Part shown: positions 38,248 through 50,711 of the stretch, one piece after another | Layout: the number at the start of each line of letters is the position of its first letter | Numbering within the stretch: the stretch's first letter is position 1 | Source of the DNA: Halomonas aestuarii | GTDB lineage: Bacteria; Pseudomonadota; Gammaproteobacteria; Pseudomonadales; Halomonadaceae | NCBI RefSeq assembly: GCF_001886615.1 | Contig: NZ_CP018139.1 | Span: 3,100,001-3,164,000 of the forward strand | DNA length: 64,000 bases | Direction: 5' to 3' | Notes under the pieces: generated by a model | What the model saw: the letters and a program-made list of their open reading frames with translations, nothing else | Told to the model about the DNA's origin: nothing | The model's database searches: none | Program-made: the position numbers and the translations under genes

Positions 38248-38793
38248 ATGAGCATCTACGGCGACTACATCAAATCCGTGATCCGCACCGTCCCCGACTG
38301 GCCGCAGCCGGGGGTCAACTTCCGCGACATCACGCCGCTGCTGCAGAACAGCGCGGCCTTCCGCAAGCTGGTCGACAGCTTCGTGCACCGCTATCAGGAG
38401 ATGGACCTCGACGCCATCGCCGCCATCGACGCGCGGGGCTTCATCATCGGCGCGCCGCTCGCCTACGAGCTGGGCTGCAGCTTCGTGCCGGTGCGCAAGA
38501 AGGGCAAGCTGCCGTTCCGCACCATCAGCGAGACCTACACCCTGGAGTACGGCGAGGCCGAGGTGGAGCTGCATTCCGATGCGTTCCAGAAGGGCGACCG
38601 GATCCTGATCGTCGATGACCTGGTCGCCACCGGCGGCACCATGCTCGCGGCGGCCAAGCTGATCACCCGCAGCGGTGGGCAGGTGGTGGAGACCGCCACC
38701 ATCGTCGACCTGCCGGACCTCGGGGGATCGCAGCGTATCCGGGAGGCGGGGTACAACGTCTTCGCGGTCTGCTCCTTCACCGAGGACGAGTGA
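38248..38793 (+). CDS. apt: Adenine phosphoribosyltransferase
   Basis: Apt salvages adenine to AMP with PRPP, 181 residues from ATG 38248. Family elements are [56 protein letters not shown] and the PRPP-binding loop [14 protein letters not shown]. It lies 38 bp after the purine permease gene and just before the gpt-like gene. Confidence 0.96.
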   Translation: MSIYGDYIKSVIRTVPDWPQPGVNFRDITPLLQNSAAFRKLVDSFVHRYQEMDLDAIAAIDARGFIIGAPLAYELGCSFVPVRKKGKLPFRTISETYTLEYGEAEVELHSDAFQKGDRILIVDDLVATGGTMLAAAKLITRSGGQVVETATIVDLPDLGGSQRIREAGYNVFAVCSFTEDE

Positions 38794-38798
38794 TCGCC

Positions 38799-39278
38799 AT
38801 GAGCACCCATCGCTATCACCAGCACTTCATCGTTTCCTGGGACCAGCTGCATCGCGACGTGCGCGAGCTCTGCCACCGGCTGGTCGAGCGCGACTTCAAG
38901 GGCATCGTCGCCATCACCCGAGGGGGGCTGATTCCCGCCGCGCTGATCGCCCGGGAGCTCAATGTCCGGGTCATCGACACCGTCTGCATCAAGAGCTACG
39001 AGCACATGGACCAGGGCGGCCTGGAGGTGATGAAGGGGGTCGACCACGACGGCGAGGGCTGGCTGCTGGTCGACGACCTGGTCGATACCGGCCGCACCGC
39101 CAAGGCGGTGCGCGAGATGCTGCCCAAGGCCCACTTCGTCACCGTCTACGCCAAGCCCGAGGGCAAGCCGCTGGTGGACCAGTACCTCACCGAGGTGGCC
39201 CAGGACTGCTGGATCCAGTTCCCCTGGGACATGGGCGTGGCCTACGTCGAGCCGCTGGCCGACCAGGCCAAGCGCTGA
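38799..39278 (+). CDS. gpt: Xanthine-guanine phosphoribosyltransferase
   Basis: This enzyme converts guanine and xanthine to GMP and XMP, 159 residues. The ATG at 38799 is preferred to a GTG at 38790 that overlaps the apt stop. [19 protein letters not shown] and the PRPP loop [17 protein letters not shown] match the E. coli Gpt type, as do the length and the ending [13 protein letters not shown]. It is in the salvage cluster with the permease and apt. Confidence 0.9.
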   Translation: MSTHRYHQHFIVSWDQLHRDVRELCHRLVERDFKGIVAITRGGLIPAALIARELNVRVIDTVCIKSYEHMDQGGLEVMKGVDHDGEGWLLVDDLVDTGRTAKAVREMLPKAHFVTVYAKPEGKPLVDQYLTEVAQDCWIQFPWDMGVAYVEPLADQAKR

Positions 39279-39308
39279 GTCCGTGAGGCCCGTCGTGAGG
39301 AGAGCCCC

Positions 39309-40010
39309 GTGACGACCTGTCCGCTTCCCGGCAGCTGGCAGCAGTGGCTGGGTGACGAGTTCTCGCTGCCCTACATGCAGTCGCTGCGCGATTTCCTGGC
39401 CGCCGAGAAGGCGGCCAGGAAGGTGATCTATCCGCATTCGACCGACTGGTTCCGCGCCTTCGAGCTGACCCCGCTGGACCGGGTCAAGGTGGTGATCCTG
39501 GGCCAGGATCCCTACCACGGGCCGAACCAGGCCCATGGCCTGTGCTTCTCGGTGCGCCCCGGCGTGCGCGTGCCGCCGTCGCTCGTCAACATCTACAAGG
39601 AACTGGCCAGCGACGTGGGCTTTACGCCCGTGTATCACGGCAACCTGGAGGCCTGGGCGCGCCAGGGCGTGCTGCTGCTCAACACCTCGCTGACGGTGGA
39701 GCAGGGCCAGGCCGGCTCCCACCGTGGCAAGGGCTGGGAGACCTTCACCGACCGGGCCATCGCCACGGTGAGCGAGCACGCCGACCCCTCGGTCTTCCTG
39801 CTGTGGGGCGGCCCGGCGCGCAAGAAGCGGGCGCTGGTCGATACCTCCCGCCACCTGGTGCTGGAGTCGCCGCATCCCTCGCCGCTGTCTGCCCACCGCG
39901 GTTTCTTCGGCAACCACCACTTCTCCCGGGCCAACGCCTTCCTGGTGGAGCAGGGGCGAGAGCCCATCGATTGGCAGCTTCCCGAGACGCCCGAGGGCGA
40001 TCCTTCCTGA
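39309..40010 (+). CDS. ung: Uracil-DNA glycosylase
   Basis: Family 1 UDG that excises uracil from DNA, 233 residues. It starts at GTG 39309 after GAGGAGAGCC. The water-activating motif [18 protein letters not shown] is near residue 62, [17 protein letters not shown] follows, and the minor-groove loop [17 protein letters not shown] is near residue 189, all intact. It lies 30 bp after gpt and may be cotranscribed. Combined with dcd it manages dUTP-derived uracil. Confidence 0.97.
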   Translation: MTTCPLPGSWQQWLGDEFSLPYMQSLRDFLAAEKAARKVIYPHSTDWFRAFELTPLDRVKVVILGQDPYHGPNQAHGLCFSVRPGVRVPPSLVNIYKELASDVGFTPVYHGNLEAWARQGVLLLNTSLTVEQGQAGSHRGKGWETFTDRAIATVSEHADPSVFLLWGGPARKKRALVDTSRHLVLESPHPSPLSAHRGFFGNHHFSRANAFLVEQGREPIDWQLPETPEGDPS

Positions 40011-40274
40011 CCCCAGCGAGGGGCGCCAGGGGCAGGCCGGAGAGGAGGTCCTGCGCCATGGGTGAGGAAGACTCTTCCGAACGGGCTGGCCATGGATGGC
40101 CAGCACCGGTCCTGCAAGCGGAGCGGGACGCGAGAGCGAAGCAGGGCGCAGGTAGCGTACAGGGAAGTATTCACAGCGCCTCCTCGATGGTCCGACACTT
40201 CGGGGCCTGTCGCTGGATCAGCTTCGAGCGGTATTGCTGTGTCTTATCGCTGGATCGCGAGTTGCTCGCACAGC
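40011..40274 (+). repeat. Candidate dispersed palindromic intergenic element between ung and upp
   Basis: This gap holds no convincing gene but contains a perfect 7-bp-arm palindrome GCTGGCC-ATGGAT-GGCCAGC (40085-40104), a CCATGGGTGAGGAAGACTC block (40058-40076) and GCGTACAGGGAAGTATTCAC (40154-40173). The block layout resembles non-coding repeat elements that I recall as recurrent in Halomonadaceae genomes and that produce spurious short open frames. Only one copy is in this window, so repetition could not be verified. Confidence 0.4.
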
Positions 40275-40303
40275 TTAACCTCGTCGCCGGATGCGTTTAG
40301 AAT
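40275..40303 (+). promoter_or_regulatory. Putative upp promoter
   Basis: TTAACC and TAGAAT are separated by 17 bp, 76 bp upstream of upp. The -10 is a 5/6 match, and the -35 is weak. Confidence 0.4.
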
Positions 40304-40378
40304 GGCGCGCAATTTGTCGCCGTCGTCCATCAGACGATCGTCGCCATCCGTCCACCGTCGTCGAAGAGGTCATCCCCC

Positions 40379-41008
40379 ATGAGCGTCCACGCCATCCAGC
40401 ATCCCCTGGTCCAGCACAAGCTCGGCCTGATGCGCGAGGCCGGCATCAGCACCAAGAGCTTCCGCGAACTGGCCGGCGAGCTGGCCAAGCTGCTCACCTA
40501 CGAGGCGACCAGCGACCTCGAGCTCGAGACCCAGGAGATCGATGGCTGGAGCGGCCAGCCGATCCCGGTGCAGCTGCTCAAGGGCAAGAAGGTCACCATC
40601 GTGCCGATCCTGCGCGCCGGGCTGGGGATGCTCGACGGCGTCACCGACCTGATCCCCAGCGCGCGGGTCAGTGTGGTCGGCCTCTACCGCGACGAGGAGA
40701 CCCTCGAGCCTGTGCCGTACTTCGCCAAGTTCGCCAAGGACCTGGACGAGCGCATGGCCATCGTCATCGACCCGATGCTGGCCACCGGCGGTACCATGGT
40801 GGCGACGCTGGACATGCTGCGCGAGCGCGGCTGCAAGCATATGAAGGTGATCGTGCTGGTGGCGGCGCCCGAGGGCATCAAGCGCGTCCAGGAGGCCTAT
40901 CCGGACATCGAGATCTACACCGCGGGCATCGACGACCACCTCGACCAGAACGGCTACATCGTCCCCGGCCTGGGCGACGCCGGCGACAAGATCTTCGGCA
41001 CCCGCTGA
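40379..41008 (+). CDS. upp: Uracil phosphoribosyltransferase
   Basis: Upp salvages uracil to UMP with PRPP, 209 residues (typical). [20 protein letters not shown] at the start, [35 protein letters not shown] (PRPP loop) and the uracil-binding [16 protein letters not shown] at the C-terminus are all present. It is monocistronic here, between a putative promoter and a GC-rich hairpin. The uraA permease gene is 8 kb away. Confidence 0.97.
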   Translation: MSVHAIQHPLVQHKLGLMREAGISTKSFRELAGELAKLLTYEATSDLELETQEIDGWSGQPIPVQLLKGKKVTIVPILRAGLGMLDGVTDLIPSARVSVVGLYRDEETLEPVPYFAKFAKDLDERMAIVIDPMLATGGTMVATLDMLRERGCKHMKVIVLVAAPEGIKRVQEAYPDIEIYTAGIDDHLDQNGYIVPGLGDAGDKIFGTR

Positions 41009-41031
41009 ACTCCCTCCCGTCCTGGCTTTCC

Positions 41032-41070
41032 GCACCCGCAGGGCCTGGCCCTGCGGGTGCCTTGCGTTTC
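41032..41070 (+). terminator. Terminator after upp
   Basis: A 12-bp stem GCACCCGCAGGG/CCCTGCGGGTGC with a 5-base loop is followed by CTTGCGTTT, an imperfect U-tract. Confidence 0.7.
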
Positions 41071-41129
41071 GGGGAAGTCTCCCCGCGCCGCTTCCTGCCT
41101 CCCGGGCCGCGTCCCCGCCATGCCGCGTG

Positions 41130-41147
41130 ATGTTCGTTTGCGATCAC
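41130..41147 (+). promoter_or_regulatory. GlpR-type operator upstream of glpS
   Basis: ATGTTCGTTTGCGATCAC matches the E. coli-type GlpR consensus at 13 of 18 positions and closely resembles the glpK operator. It is 239 bp before glpS. The 377-bp upp-glpS gap otherwise holds the upp terminator and AT-rich promoter-like sequence at 41205-41260, with no gene. Confidence 0.55.
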
Positions 41148-41285
41148 AAAACAACATCATGTCCCACGGGCGCCGCCGCGACGTGCCTTGCGTCGCGTCT
41201 AAGACAAAAGTTCAACGATCGATAAAAACATTCTATATCAATTGGTTGATGTGTGGGGTTGGCCAATCGAAGGCAGAGCGTTGGT

Positions 41286-41323
41286 ATTTTCGCTTGTCGA
41301 CATTTGTGTTTGAAAGCGAATCA
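41286..41323 (+). promoter_or_regulatory. Second GlpR-like operator region upstream of glpS
   Basis: Two adjacent weaker matches (41286-41303 and 41306-41323, about 11 of 18 each) are enclosed by an inverted repeat TTCGCTT ... AAGCGAA. They lie 60-100 bp before glpS. Confidence 0.45.
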
Positions 41324-41385
41324 CGACTACGTTGTAGCGAGCAGTCTCCGTACTCGCCGCATAACAACGACACCACGAGATTCGT

Positions 41386-42474
41386 ATGTCCCTTATCCTA
41401 GAAAACATCGACCATGTGGTCGGTGGCGCCACTCACATCGCGGACGTGGACCTGGAGCTCGAGCCCGGCTCCTTCAACGTCCTGCTGGGACGGACCCTTT
41501 CGGGCAAGACCACGCTGATGCGCTTGATGGCAGGCCTGGATGCCCCCACCCGGGGCCGCATCCTGATGAACGGTGAAGACGTCACCGGTCGGTCCGTGCG
41601 CAAGCGCAACGTCTCCATGGTCTACCAGCAGTTCATCAACTATCCGGCCCTCTCCGTCTACGACAACATCGCCTCGCCGCTGAAACTGGCCAAGGTCTCG
41701 CGTGCCGAGATCGACCGGCGGGTTCGGGATGTCGCCGAGATGTTGCACATCGAACATCTGCTTGACCGTCTGCCGCTGGAGCTCTCCGGCGGCCAGCAGC
41801 AGCGCACCGCCATGGGGCGTGCGCTGGTCAAGGACGCCGATGTCGTGCTCTTCGACGAGCCGCTGGTGAACCTGGATTACAAGCTCCGGGAGGAGTTTCG
41901 TGACGAGCTTCGTAGCGTCTTCAGCGAGCGCAACTGCATCGCCGTCTACGCGACCACCGAGCCCGGCGAGGCACTGGCGCTCGGCGGTAACACCGCCGTG
42001 CTCCATGAGGGTCGCCTGCTGCAGTACGGTCGCACCGAGGATGTCTATCACCGCCCGCGGGACATCCTCGCCGCCGAGATGTTCTCCGAGCCGCCGATCA
42101 ACATCATGCGCGGCATCATCTCCGGCGCCGAGGTTACCTTCGACGAGCGCGTGCATTTTCCCATCAACGACGACCTGCGAACCCTGGCTCCGGGGGAGTA
42201 CCGCTTCGGCGTGCGCGCCTCGCACATATCGATCACCCCTCGAGCGAAGGACGACATCGAGGTGAAGATGACCGTCGACCTGGCGGAGATCAGTGGCTCC
42301 GAGACCTTCCTCCACGTGCACAACGACCTCTTTCACATGACGGTGCACCTGGAAGGGGTCCACGAGTTCGACGTCGATGCCCCCGTGACCCTCTATTTCC
42401 CGACCCACAAGGTGTACGCCTTCGACCGGCACGGCGCCGTGGTGCATATCCCGACCCACCTGGGGGGCGTGTGA
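41386..42474 (+). CDS. glpS: Glycerol ABC transporter ATP-binding protein GlpS
   Basis: This is a cytoplasmic ATPase of the GlpSTPQV glycerol importer, 362 residues. Walker A is unusual (GRTLSGKTTLMRLMAG, near residue 36), the signature is LSGGQQQRTAMGRALV near residue 135, Walker B VVLFDEPLVNLD, with a C-terminal TOBE/MalK-like regulatory domain. It is one of two different ATPases in the operon, the first of six transport genes. A GlpR-like control region lies upstream. Confidence 0.9.
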   Translation: MSLILENIDHVVGGATHIADVDLELEPGSFNVLLGRTLSGKTTLMRLMAGLDAPTRGRILMNGEDVTGRSVRKRNVSMVYQQFINYPALSVYDNIASPLKLAKVSRAEIDRRVRDVAEMLHIEHLLDRLPLELSGGQQQRTAMGRALVKDADVVLFDEPLVNLDYKLREEFRDELRSVFSERNCIAVYATTEPGEALALGGNTAVLHEGRLLQYGRTEDVYHRPRDILAAEMFSEPPINIMRGIISGAEVTFDERVHFPINDDLRTLAPGEYRFGVRASHISITPRAKDDIEVKMTVDLAEISGSETFLHVHNDLFHMTVHLEGVHEFDVDAPVTLYFPTHKVYAFDRHGAVVHIPTHLGGV

Positions 42475-42475
42475 C

Positions 42476-43568
42476 ATGGCAGAGATCACCCTGAATTCGC
42501 TGGCCCACACCTACTTGCCCAACCCGGCCTCGCCGGAGGACTACGCGATCCGCGAGATGAATCACGTCTGGCACCAGGGCGGGGCCTACGCGCTGCTCGG
42601 CCCCTCGGGCTGCGGCAAGTCGACCCTGCTCAACATCATTTCCGGCCTGCTGGAGCCCTCCAGCGGCGACGTGCTCTTCGACGGCGAACGCGTCAACGCC
42701 CTGCCGCCCGAGGCGCGCAACATCGCCCAGGTTTTCCAGTTCCCCGTCATCTACGACACCATGACGGTCTACGACAACCTGGCCTTTCCGCTGCGCAACG
42801 TGAAGACCCCCGAGGCCAAGGTCCACGAGCGCGTGATGGAGGTCGCCGAGGTGCTGGAGCTCACGCCCCAGCTGAAGCGCAAGGCCAAGAACCTCACCGC
42901 CGACGAGAAGCAGAAGGTCTCCATGGGCCGGGGGCTGGTCAGGGAGGATGTCTCGGCCATCCTCTTCGACGAGCCGCTCACCGTCATCGACCCGCAGCTG
43001 AAGTGGAAGCTGCGTCGCAAGCTCAAGGAGATCCATCAGCGCTTCGAGATCACCATGGTCTACGTGACCCATGACCAGCTCGAGGCCTCCACCTTCGCCG
43101 ACAAGATCGCCGTGATGTATGAGGGCCAGGTGGTCCAGTTCGGCACCCCCCGGGAGCTCTTCGAGGCACCCAACCACACCTTCGTGGGCTACTTCATCGG
43201 CAGCCCCGGCATGAACTTCCTGGAGGTTGCGACCCGCGACGGCCGAGTGATGGCCGGCGAGACCGTGCTCGAGGTCGGAAAGGGCGTTCACGACGCCGTG
43301 GCCGGAGCGCGTTCCGCCAACATCAAGCTCGGCATCCGCCCCGAGTTCATCGAGGTGCATCCCGAGCCCGTCGACGGCGCCATGGAGGCCAGGGTCGAGC
43401 ATGCCCAGGACCTCGGCACCTATTCGATCGTCTACCTGACCCTCGGCGGGATCTCACTCAAGGCGCGCATCGAGGAGGACCAGCCGACGCCGACCGGCCG
43501 CGCCTGGTTGCGCTTCCCCGACGACCGACTGGGCCTTTACGTCGACGAGTACCGCGTGGAGTTCGACC

Positions 43569-43576
<8 letters not shown>
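42476..43576 (+). CDS. glpT: Glycerol ABC transporter ATP-binding protein GlpT
   Basis: This is the second ATPase of the glycerol importer, 366 residues. Walker A is canonical (GPSGCGKSTLLNIISG near residue 42), but the signature region reads LTADEKQKVSMGRGLV in place of LSGGQ, as in this subfamily. Walker B is ILFDEPLTVID. It likely pairs with GlpS to give one canonical and one degenerate ATP site. It starts 1 base after glpS and overlaps glpP by 8 bases. Confidence 0.9.
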
Positions 43577-44450
<874 letters not shown>

Positions 44451-44451
44451 G

Positions 44452-45345
<894 letters not shown>

Positions 45346-45357
45346 GGAGGGCACGTC

Positions 45358-45630
45358 ATGGAATGGATGGTCTGGACCACGCCCACCACGGTCTTCTTCG
45401 CGGTCATCGCCGCCATGCTGGTCGGCATGACGGCCTGGGAGGTCGCCTCGCCGACGATCGAGCGCAAGGGCTTCCTGCCCATCGCGACCACTCGCGGCGA
45501 CCGGCTCTTCATCGGGCTGCTTTCCGCCGCCTACATCCATCTGCTGGTCGTGGGCTTCACCCCGCTCAGCATCTGGCTGGCCCTGGGCGCATCGGTGATC
45601 TGGCTACTGATCCTGATGCGCTGGGGCTGA
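45358..45630 (+). CDS. DUF2160 small membrane protein of the glycerol transporter operon
   Basis: This is a 90-residue membrane protein with two or three hydrophobic segments, a RKGFLPIATTRGDRLFIGLL middle and the ending LILMRWG. Proteins of this type (DUF2160) regularly lie between glpQ and glpV in glycerol ABC operons, so an accessory role in the transporter is likely but unproven. It starts 12 bases after glpQ. Confidence 0.85.
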   Translation: MEWMVWTTPTTVFFAVIAAMLVGMTAWEVASPTIERKGFLPIATTRGDRLFIGLLSAAYIHLLVVGFTPLSIWLALGASVIWLLILMRWG

Positions 45631-45637
45631 CTGCAAG

Positions 45638-45676
45638 GCCATGGAAACCCGCCATGGAAACCACGCCATGTAACAC
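45638..45676 (+). repeat. 13-14-bp imperfect tandem repeat, three units, before glpV
   Basis: GCCATGGAAACCC, GCCATGGAAACCAC and GCCATGTAACAC follow one another a few bases after the DUF2160 stop codon. Confidence 0.7.
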
Positions 45677-45715
45677 AGGCTTCATGGACGAACGACAACA
45701 ACCGAAGAGGTCAAC

Positions 45716-47458
<1,743 letters not shown>

Positions 47459-47463
47459 TGAAC

Positions 47464-47588
47464 GGGCGGGTCGCCTGACCCGCCCCTCGTTGCGCCGGGT
47501 CCGCCCGGCGCCGTTTCAGGACGTGTGACCGGTTGCCTGAACGGGACCCAGGGCCCCGCTCGGTACGCACCGAGCGGGGCCCTTTTCT
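47464..47588 (+). terminator. Triple hairpin terminator after glpV
   Basis: Three successive stem-loops lie here. GGGCGGGTC/GACCCGCCC spans 47464-47485. GCGCCGGG/CCCGGCGC spans 47492-47511 and is followed by CGTTTC. A 14-bp stem GGGCCCCGCTCGGT/ACCGAGCGGGGCCC (47551-47582, loop ACGC) is followed by TTTTCTT. The last is a strong intrinsic terminator, which separates the transporter transcript from the second glpD. Confidence 0.9.
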
Positions 47589-47595
47589 TCGCGAT

Positions 47596-47634
47596 CGTCC
47601 CTCGGAACCGTCCTTCGAAACAGTGCTTTGAAAA
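47596..47634 (+). repeat. 13-bp imperfect tandem repeat before the second glpD
   Basis: CGTCCCTCGGAAC, CGTCCTTCGAAAC and AGTGCTTTGAAAA are three consecutive 13-bp units just upstream of the glpD ribosome-binding site. Confidence 0.6.
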
Positions 47635-47645
47635 AAGGCCCAGAC

Positions 47646-49283
47646 ATGCAACTCAGACAGAACAACATTCGCAAGCTCCCCGAGCAGGTCTTCGACGCGC
47701 TGGTCATCGGGGGGGGCATCAATGGCGCCTCGGCCGCCGCCGCGTTGAGCGGCAAGGGGGCCAGCGTGGCGCTCATCGACCGCGGTGATTTCGCCGGCAG
47801 CACCAGCATGCACTCGTCCAACCTGGTGTGGGGGGGGATCAAGTACATGGAGAGTGGCGACTTCGCGCTGGTGCGCAAGCTCTGCAAGAGCCGCAACCAC
47901 CTGATCAGGAGCTATCCCTCCACGGTGCAGGAGATCCGCTTCCTGACCACCATCAACAAGGGCTTCCGCCACCATCCCCTCTACCCCTGGGCCGGCACCT
48001 GGCTCTACTGGCTGATGGGCAGCGCCTTCACGCGGAGGCCGAACTTCCTTCGCCCCGGCGGCATCAAGGCCCGGGAGCCGATCATCGAGACCGACAATGC
48101 CCGGGGCGGCTTCGAATATTCCGATGCCTACCTCCACGACAACGATGCCCGTTTCGTCTTCAACTTCGTGCGCGGGGCCCTGGACTTCGGCACCGTGGCG
48201 GCCAACTACGTCGAGTCGCTGGGGGCCCGCCGCGAGGGCGAGCATTGGGTCACCCAGGTGCGCGACCGCATGGATGGCCGTACCTTCGAGATTCGCTCGA
48301 AGGTGCTGATCAATGCCGCCGGCCCCTGGGTCGACCAGCACAACAGCCTCTCGGGGCAGCAGACCGACCACCATCATGTGTTCTCCAAGGGCATCCACCT
48401 GATCGTGCCGCGGTTGACCGACAGCAAGCGGGTGCTGGCCTTCTTCGCCGACGACGGCCGCCTGTTCTTCGTGATTCCCATGGGGCCGCGGACCTGCATC
48501 GGCACCACCGACACCCGGGTCGAGAAGCCCGAGGTGGGGGCCACCGAGGACGATATCCGTTTCGTGCTCGACAACATCAACACCCGCCTCGCCCTCAAGA
48601 CACCGCTCGGCAAGGAGGACATCATCGCGACCCGTTGCGGCGTGCGTCCGCTGGCGGTGAAGCCCAGCGGCGGGGACGATAGGGACTTCCTCAACCTGTC
48701 GCGCAAGCACGCCATCGATATCGACAGCGACATGCATCACCTGAGCATCTTCGGGGGGAAGCTGACCGACTGCCTCAACGTCGGCGAGGAGGTCGTGGAG
48801 GAGGTGCGGCGCCTCGGCGTCGAGATCCCCTATCCGGATTTCCGCTGGTACGGCGAGCCGGATGCCTCGGTCCGCGAGGCCTTCATGCACCAGGCGCGGC
48901 TGATGGGTCTGGATGCCCTGACCAGCCCCGAGGCCTCGGAGCCGCTGAGTACCCGACTGTGGCGTCGCTACGGGGCCCAGGCGCTCGAGATGCTGGAGGA
49001 CATCCGCCAGGACCCCCGCCAGGGCGAGGTGCTCATCGAGCACACCGAATACCTGCGTTGCGAGCTCAAGCTGGCGCGGCGCCGCGAGATGGTGACCCGG
49101 CTCGAGGATTTCCTGAGGCGCCGCTCGAAGATCTCGCTGGTGGTCCCGGAGCAGACCATCCGCGATTCCCCGGGGCTTCGCGAGGCCTGCGACATCCTCT
49201 TCGGCGACCAGGCCGAGGCGCGCCTGGCGGAGTACCTGGCGACCGCGTCGCCCGAGTCCGCCGGTCTCAGGTCCGGGGGCTAG
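47646..49283 (+). CDS. glpD: Glycerol-3-phosphate dehydrogenase GlpD (second copy)
   Basis: This is an FAD-dependent glycerol-3-phosphate oxidising enzyme, 545 residues from ATG 47646 (AAAAAAGG upstream). The FAD-binding DALVIGGGINGASAAAALSG is at residue 21, with STSMHSSNLVWGGIKYMESG, IGTTDTRVEKPEVGATEDD and FGGKLTDCLNVGEEVVEE following. It clearly differs from the copy at 27908 (longer, different C-terminus), so it is a paralogue of separate origin rather than a recent duplication. Its place behind the glycerol transporter suggests the two are used together. Confidence 0.9.
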   Translation: MQLRQNNIRKLPEQVFDALVIGGGINGASAAAALSGKGASVALIDRGDFAGSTSMHSSNLVWGGIKYMESGDFALVRKLCKSRNHLIRSYPSTVQEIRFLTTINKGFRHHPLYPWAGTWLYWLMGSAFTRRPNFLRPGGIKAREPIIETDNARGGFEYSDAYLHDNDARFVFNFVRGALDFGTVAANYVESLGARREGEHWVTQVRDRMDGRTFEIRSKVLINAAGPWVDQHNSLSGQQTDHHHVFSKGIHLIVPRLTDSKRVLAFFADDGRLFFVIPMGPRTCIGTTDTRVEKPEVGATEDDIRFVLDNINTRLALKTPLGKEDIIATRCGVRPLAVKPSGGDDRDFLNLSRKHAIDIDSDMHHLSIFGGKLTDCLNVGEEVVEEVRRLGVEIPYPDFRWYGEPDASVREAFMHQARLMGLDALTSPEASEPLSTRLWRRYGAQALEMLEDIRQDPRQGEVLIEHTEYLRCELKLARRREMVTRLEDFLRRRSKISLVVPEQTIRDSPGLREACDILFGDQAEARLAEYLATASPESAGLRSGG

Positions 49284-49443
49284 CCAGAGAGGGCAGGGGC
49301 CTGGCGTCAGCGTCCACGCGGCGTTCGGTCGACGAGGGTTGAAACAGGGTCGGAGGTCCTCGGCCCTCCGGGGCCCCGGCGAGAGGTCAGGCTGGTAGAA
49401 TGCGCGCGACCCGATTTCCCCCCTGACACCAGGAGTTCCTGTC

Positions 49444-50685
49444 ATGACCGACAACACGGCGGCCTCGGCCATGCCGACCGACACCCTCCCGCGCACCCTG
49501 CTGACCGGGGCGCAGATGCTCTTCGTCGCCTTCGGCGCCCTGGTGCTGGTGCCGCTGCTCACCGGGCTCGATCCCAACGTGGCGCTGTTCACCGCGGGCC
49601 TCGGCACCCTGATCTTCCATGGCGTCACCCGGGTCAGCGTGCCGGTCTTCCTGGCCTCGTCGTTCGCCTTCATCGCGCCGATCCAGGGGTCGGTGGCCAA
49701 CTTCGGCATTCCCGCCACCCTGGGCGGGCTGATGGTCGCGGGCCTGGTCTACGTGGTGATCTCCCAGTTCGTGCGCCTCAAGGGCACCGCCTGGCTGCAT
49801 CGCCTGCTGCCGCCGGTGGTGGTGGGGCCGGTGATCATGGTGATCGGCCTGGCGCTGGCCCCGGTGGCGGTGGACATGGCCACCGGCGAGACCAGCGAGA
49901 ACATCGGCTACGGCTCGGCGATCTTCCTCTCCATGGCAAGCCTGTTGGTCACCCTGGTGCTGGCGGTGTTCGGCCGCGGCCTGATCCGCCTGATCCCGAT
50001 CATGGGGGGGATCGCCGCCGGCTATGCGCTGGCGCTGGTGATGGGCGTGGTGGACTTCTCCCCGGTTCGGGAGGCGGCCTGGCTGGCGCTGCCGTCCTTC
50101 ACCGCGCCCAGCTTCAACTTGGCGGCGATCCTCTTCATGATCCCGGTGGCCATCGCTCCGGCGGTGGAGCATATCGGCGACATGGTTGCCATCGGCTCGG
50201 TGACTCGCAAGAACTACCTGGAGAAGCCCGGCCTGCATCGGACCCTGCTGGGCGACGGCCTGGCGACCTCCGCCGCGGCGATCTTCGGCGGACCGCCCAA
50301 CACGACCTACTCCGAGGTGACCGGGGCCGTGACCCTGACCCGTGCCTTCAACCCCTGGATCATGGTGGTGGCGGCCTGCACCGCCATCGTCCTGGCCTTC
50401 GTCGGCAAGCTCGGCGCGCTGCTGCAGACCATCCCGGGGCCGGTGATGGGCGGCATCATGACGCTGCTGTTCGGTTCCATCGCCGTGGTGGGCATGAACA
50501 CCCTGGTGCGGGCCGGCAAGCCGCTCACCGCGTCCCGCAACCTGGTGGTGGTGTCGCTGGTGCTGGTCTTCGGCATCGGCGGCATGCAGTTCGGCAACGG
50601 CCAGTTCACCCTGCAGGGCGTCAGCCTCGCCGCCCTGGTCGGCATCGTGCTGAACTGGGTGCTGCCCCGCGCCGAGGAGGAGTAA
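49444..50685 (+). CDS. uraA: Uracil/xanthine permease, NCS2 (UraA-like)
   Basis: This is a proton-coupled pyrimidine importer of the NAT/NCS2 family, 413 residues, with about 14 hydrophobic segments. Key regions are QMLFVAFGALVLVPLLTGLD, SFAFIAPIQGS, the first Glu motif VAIAPAVEHIGDMVAIG near residue 240 and the NAT signature region FGGPPNTTYSEVTGAVTLTR near residue 280. The variant PNTTYSE favours uracil over xanthine. It could supply upp. It is convergent with the XRE-cupin gene across a GCCGGGCC/GGCCCGGC hairpin at 50691-50710. Confidence 0.92.
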   Translation: MTDNTAASAMPTDTLPRTLLTGAQMLFVAFGALVLVPLLTGLDPNVALFTAGLGTLIFHGVTRVSVPVFLASSFAFIAPIQGSVANFGIPATLGGLMVAGLVYVVISQFVRLKGTAWLHRLLPPVVVGPVIMVIGLALAPVAVDMATGETSENIGYGSAIFLSMASLLVTLVLAVFGRGLIRLIPIMGGIAAGYALALVMGVVDFSPVREAAWLALPSFTAPSFNLAAILFMIPVAIAPAVEHIGDMVAIGSVTRKNYLEKPGLHRTLLGDGLATSAAAIFGGPPNTTYSEVTGAVTLTRAFNPWIMVVAACTAIVLAFVGKLGALLQTIPGPVMGGIMTLLFGSIAVVGMNTLVRAGKPLTASRNLVVVSLVLVFGIGGMQFGNGQFTLQGVSLAALVGIVLNWVLPRAEEE

Positions 50686-50711
50686 GGGCGGCCGGGCCGA
50701 CGGGCCCGGCG

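Noticed and set aside
39635..40198. Minus-strand frame over the end of ung and the ung-upp gap
   Set aside because: Low-complexity Arg/Pro/Ser composition, antisense to ung, and typical of translated intergenic repeat. Treated as non-coding.
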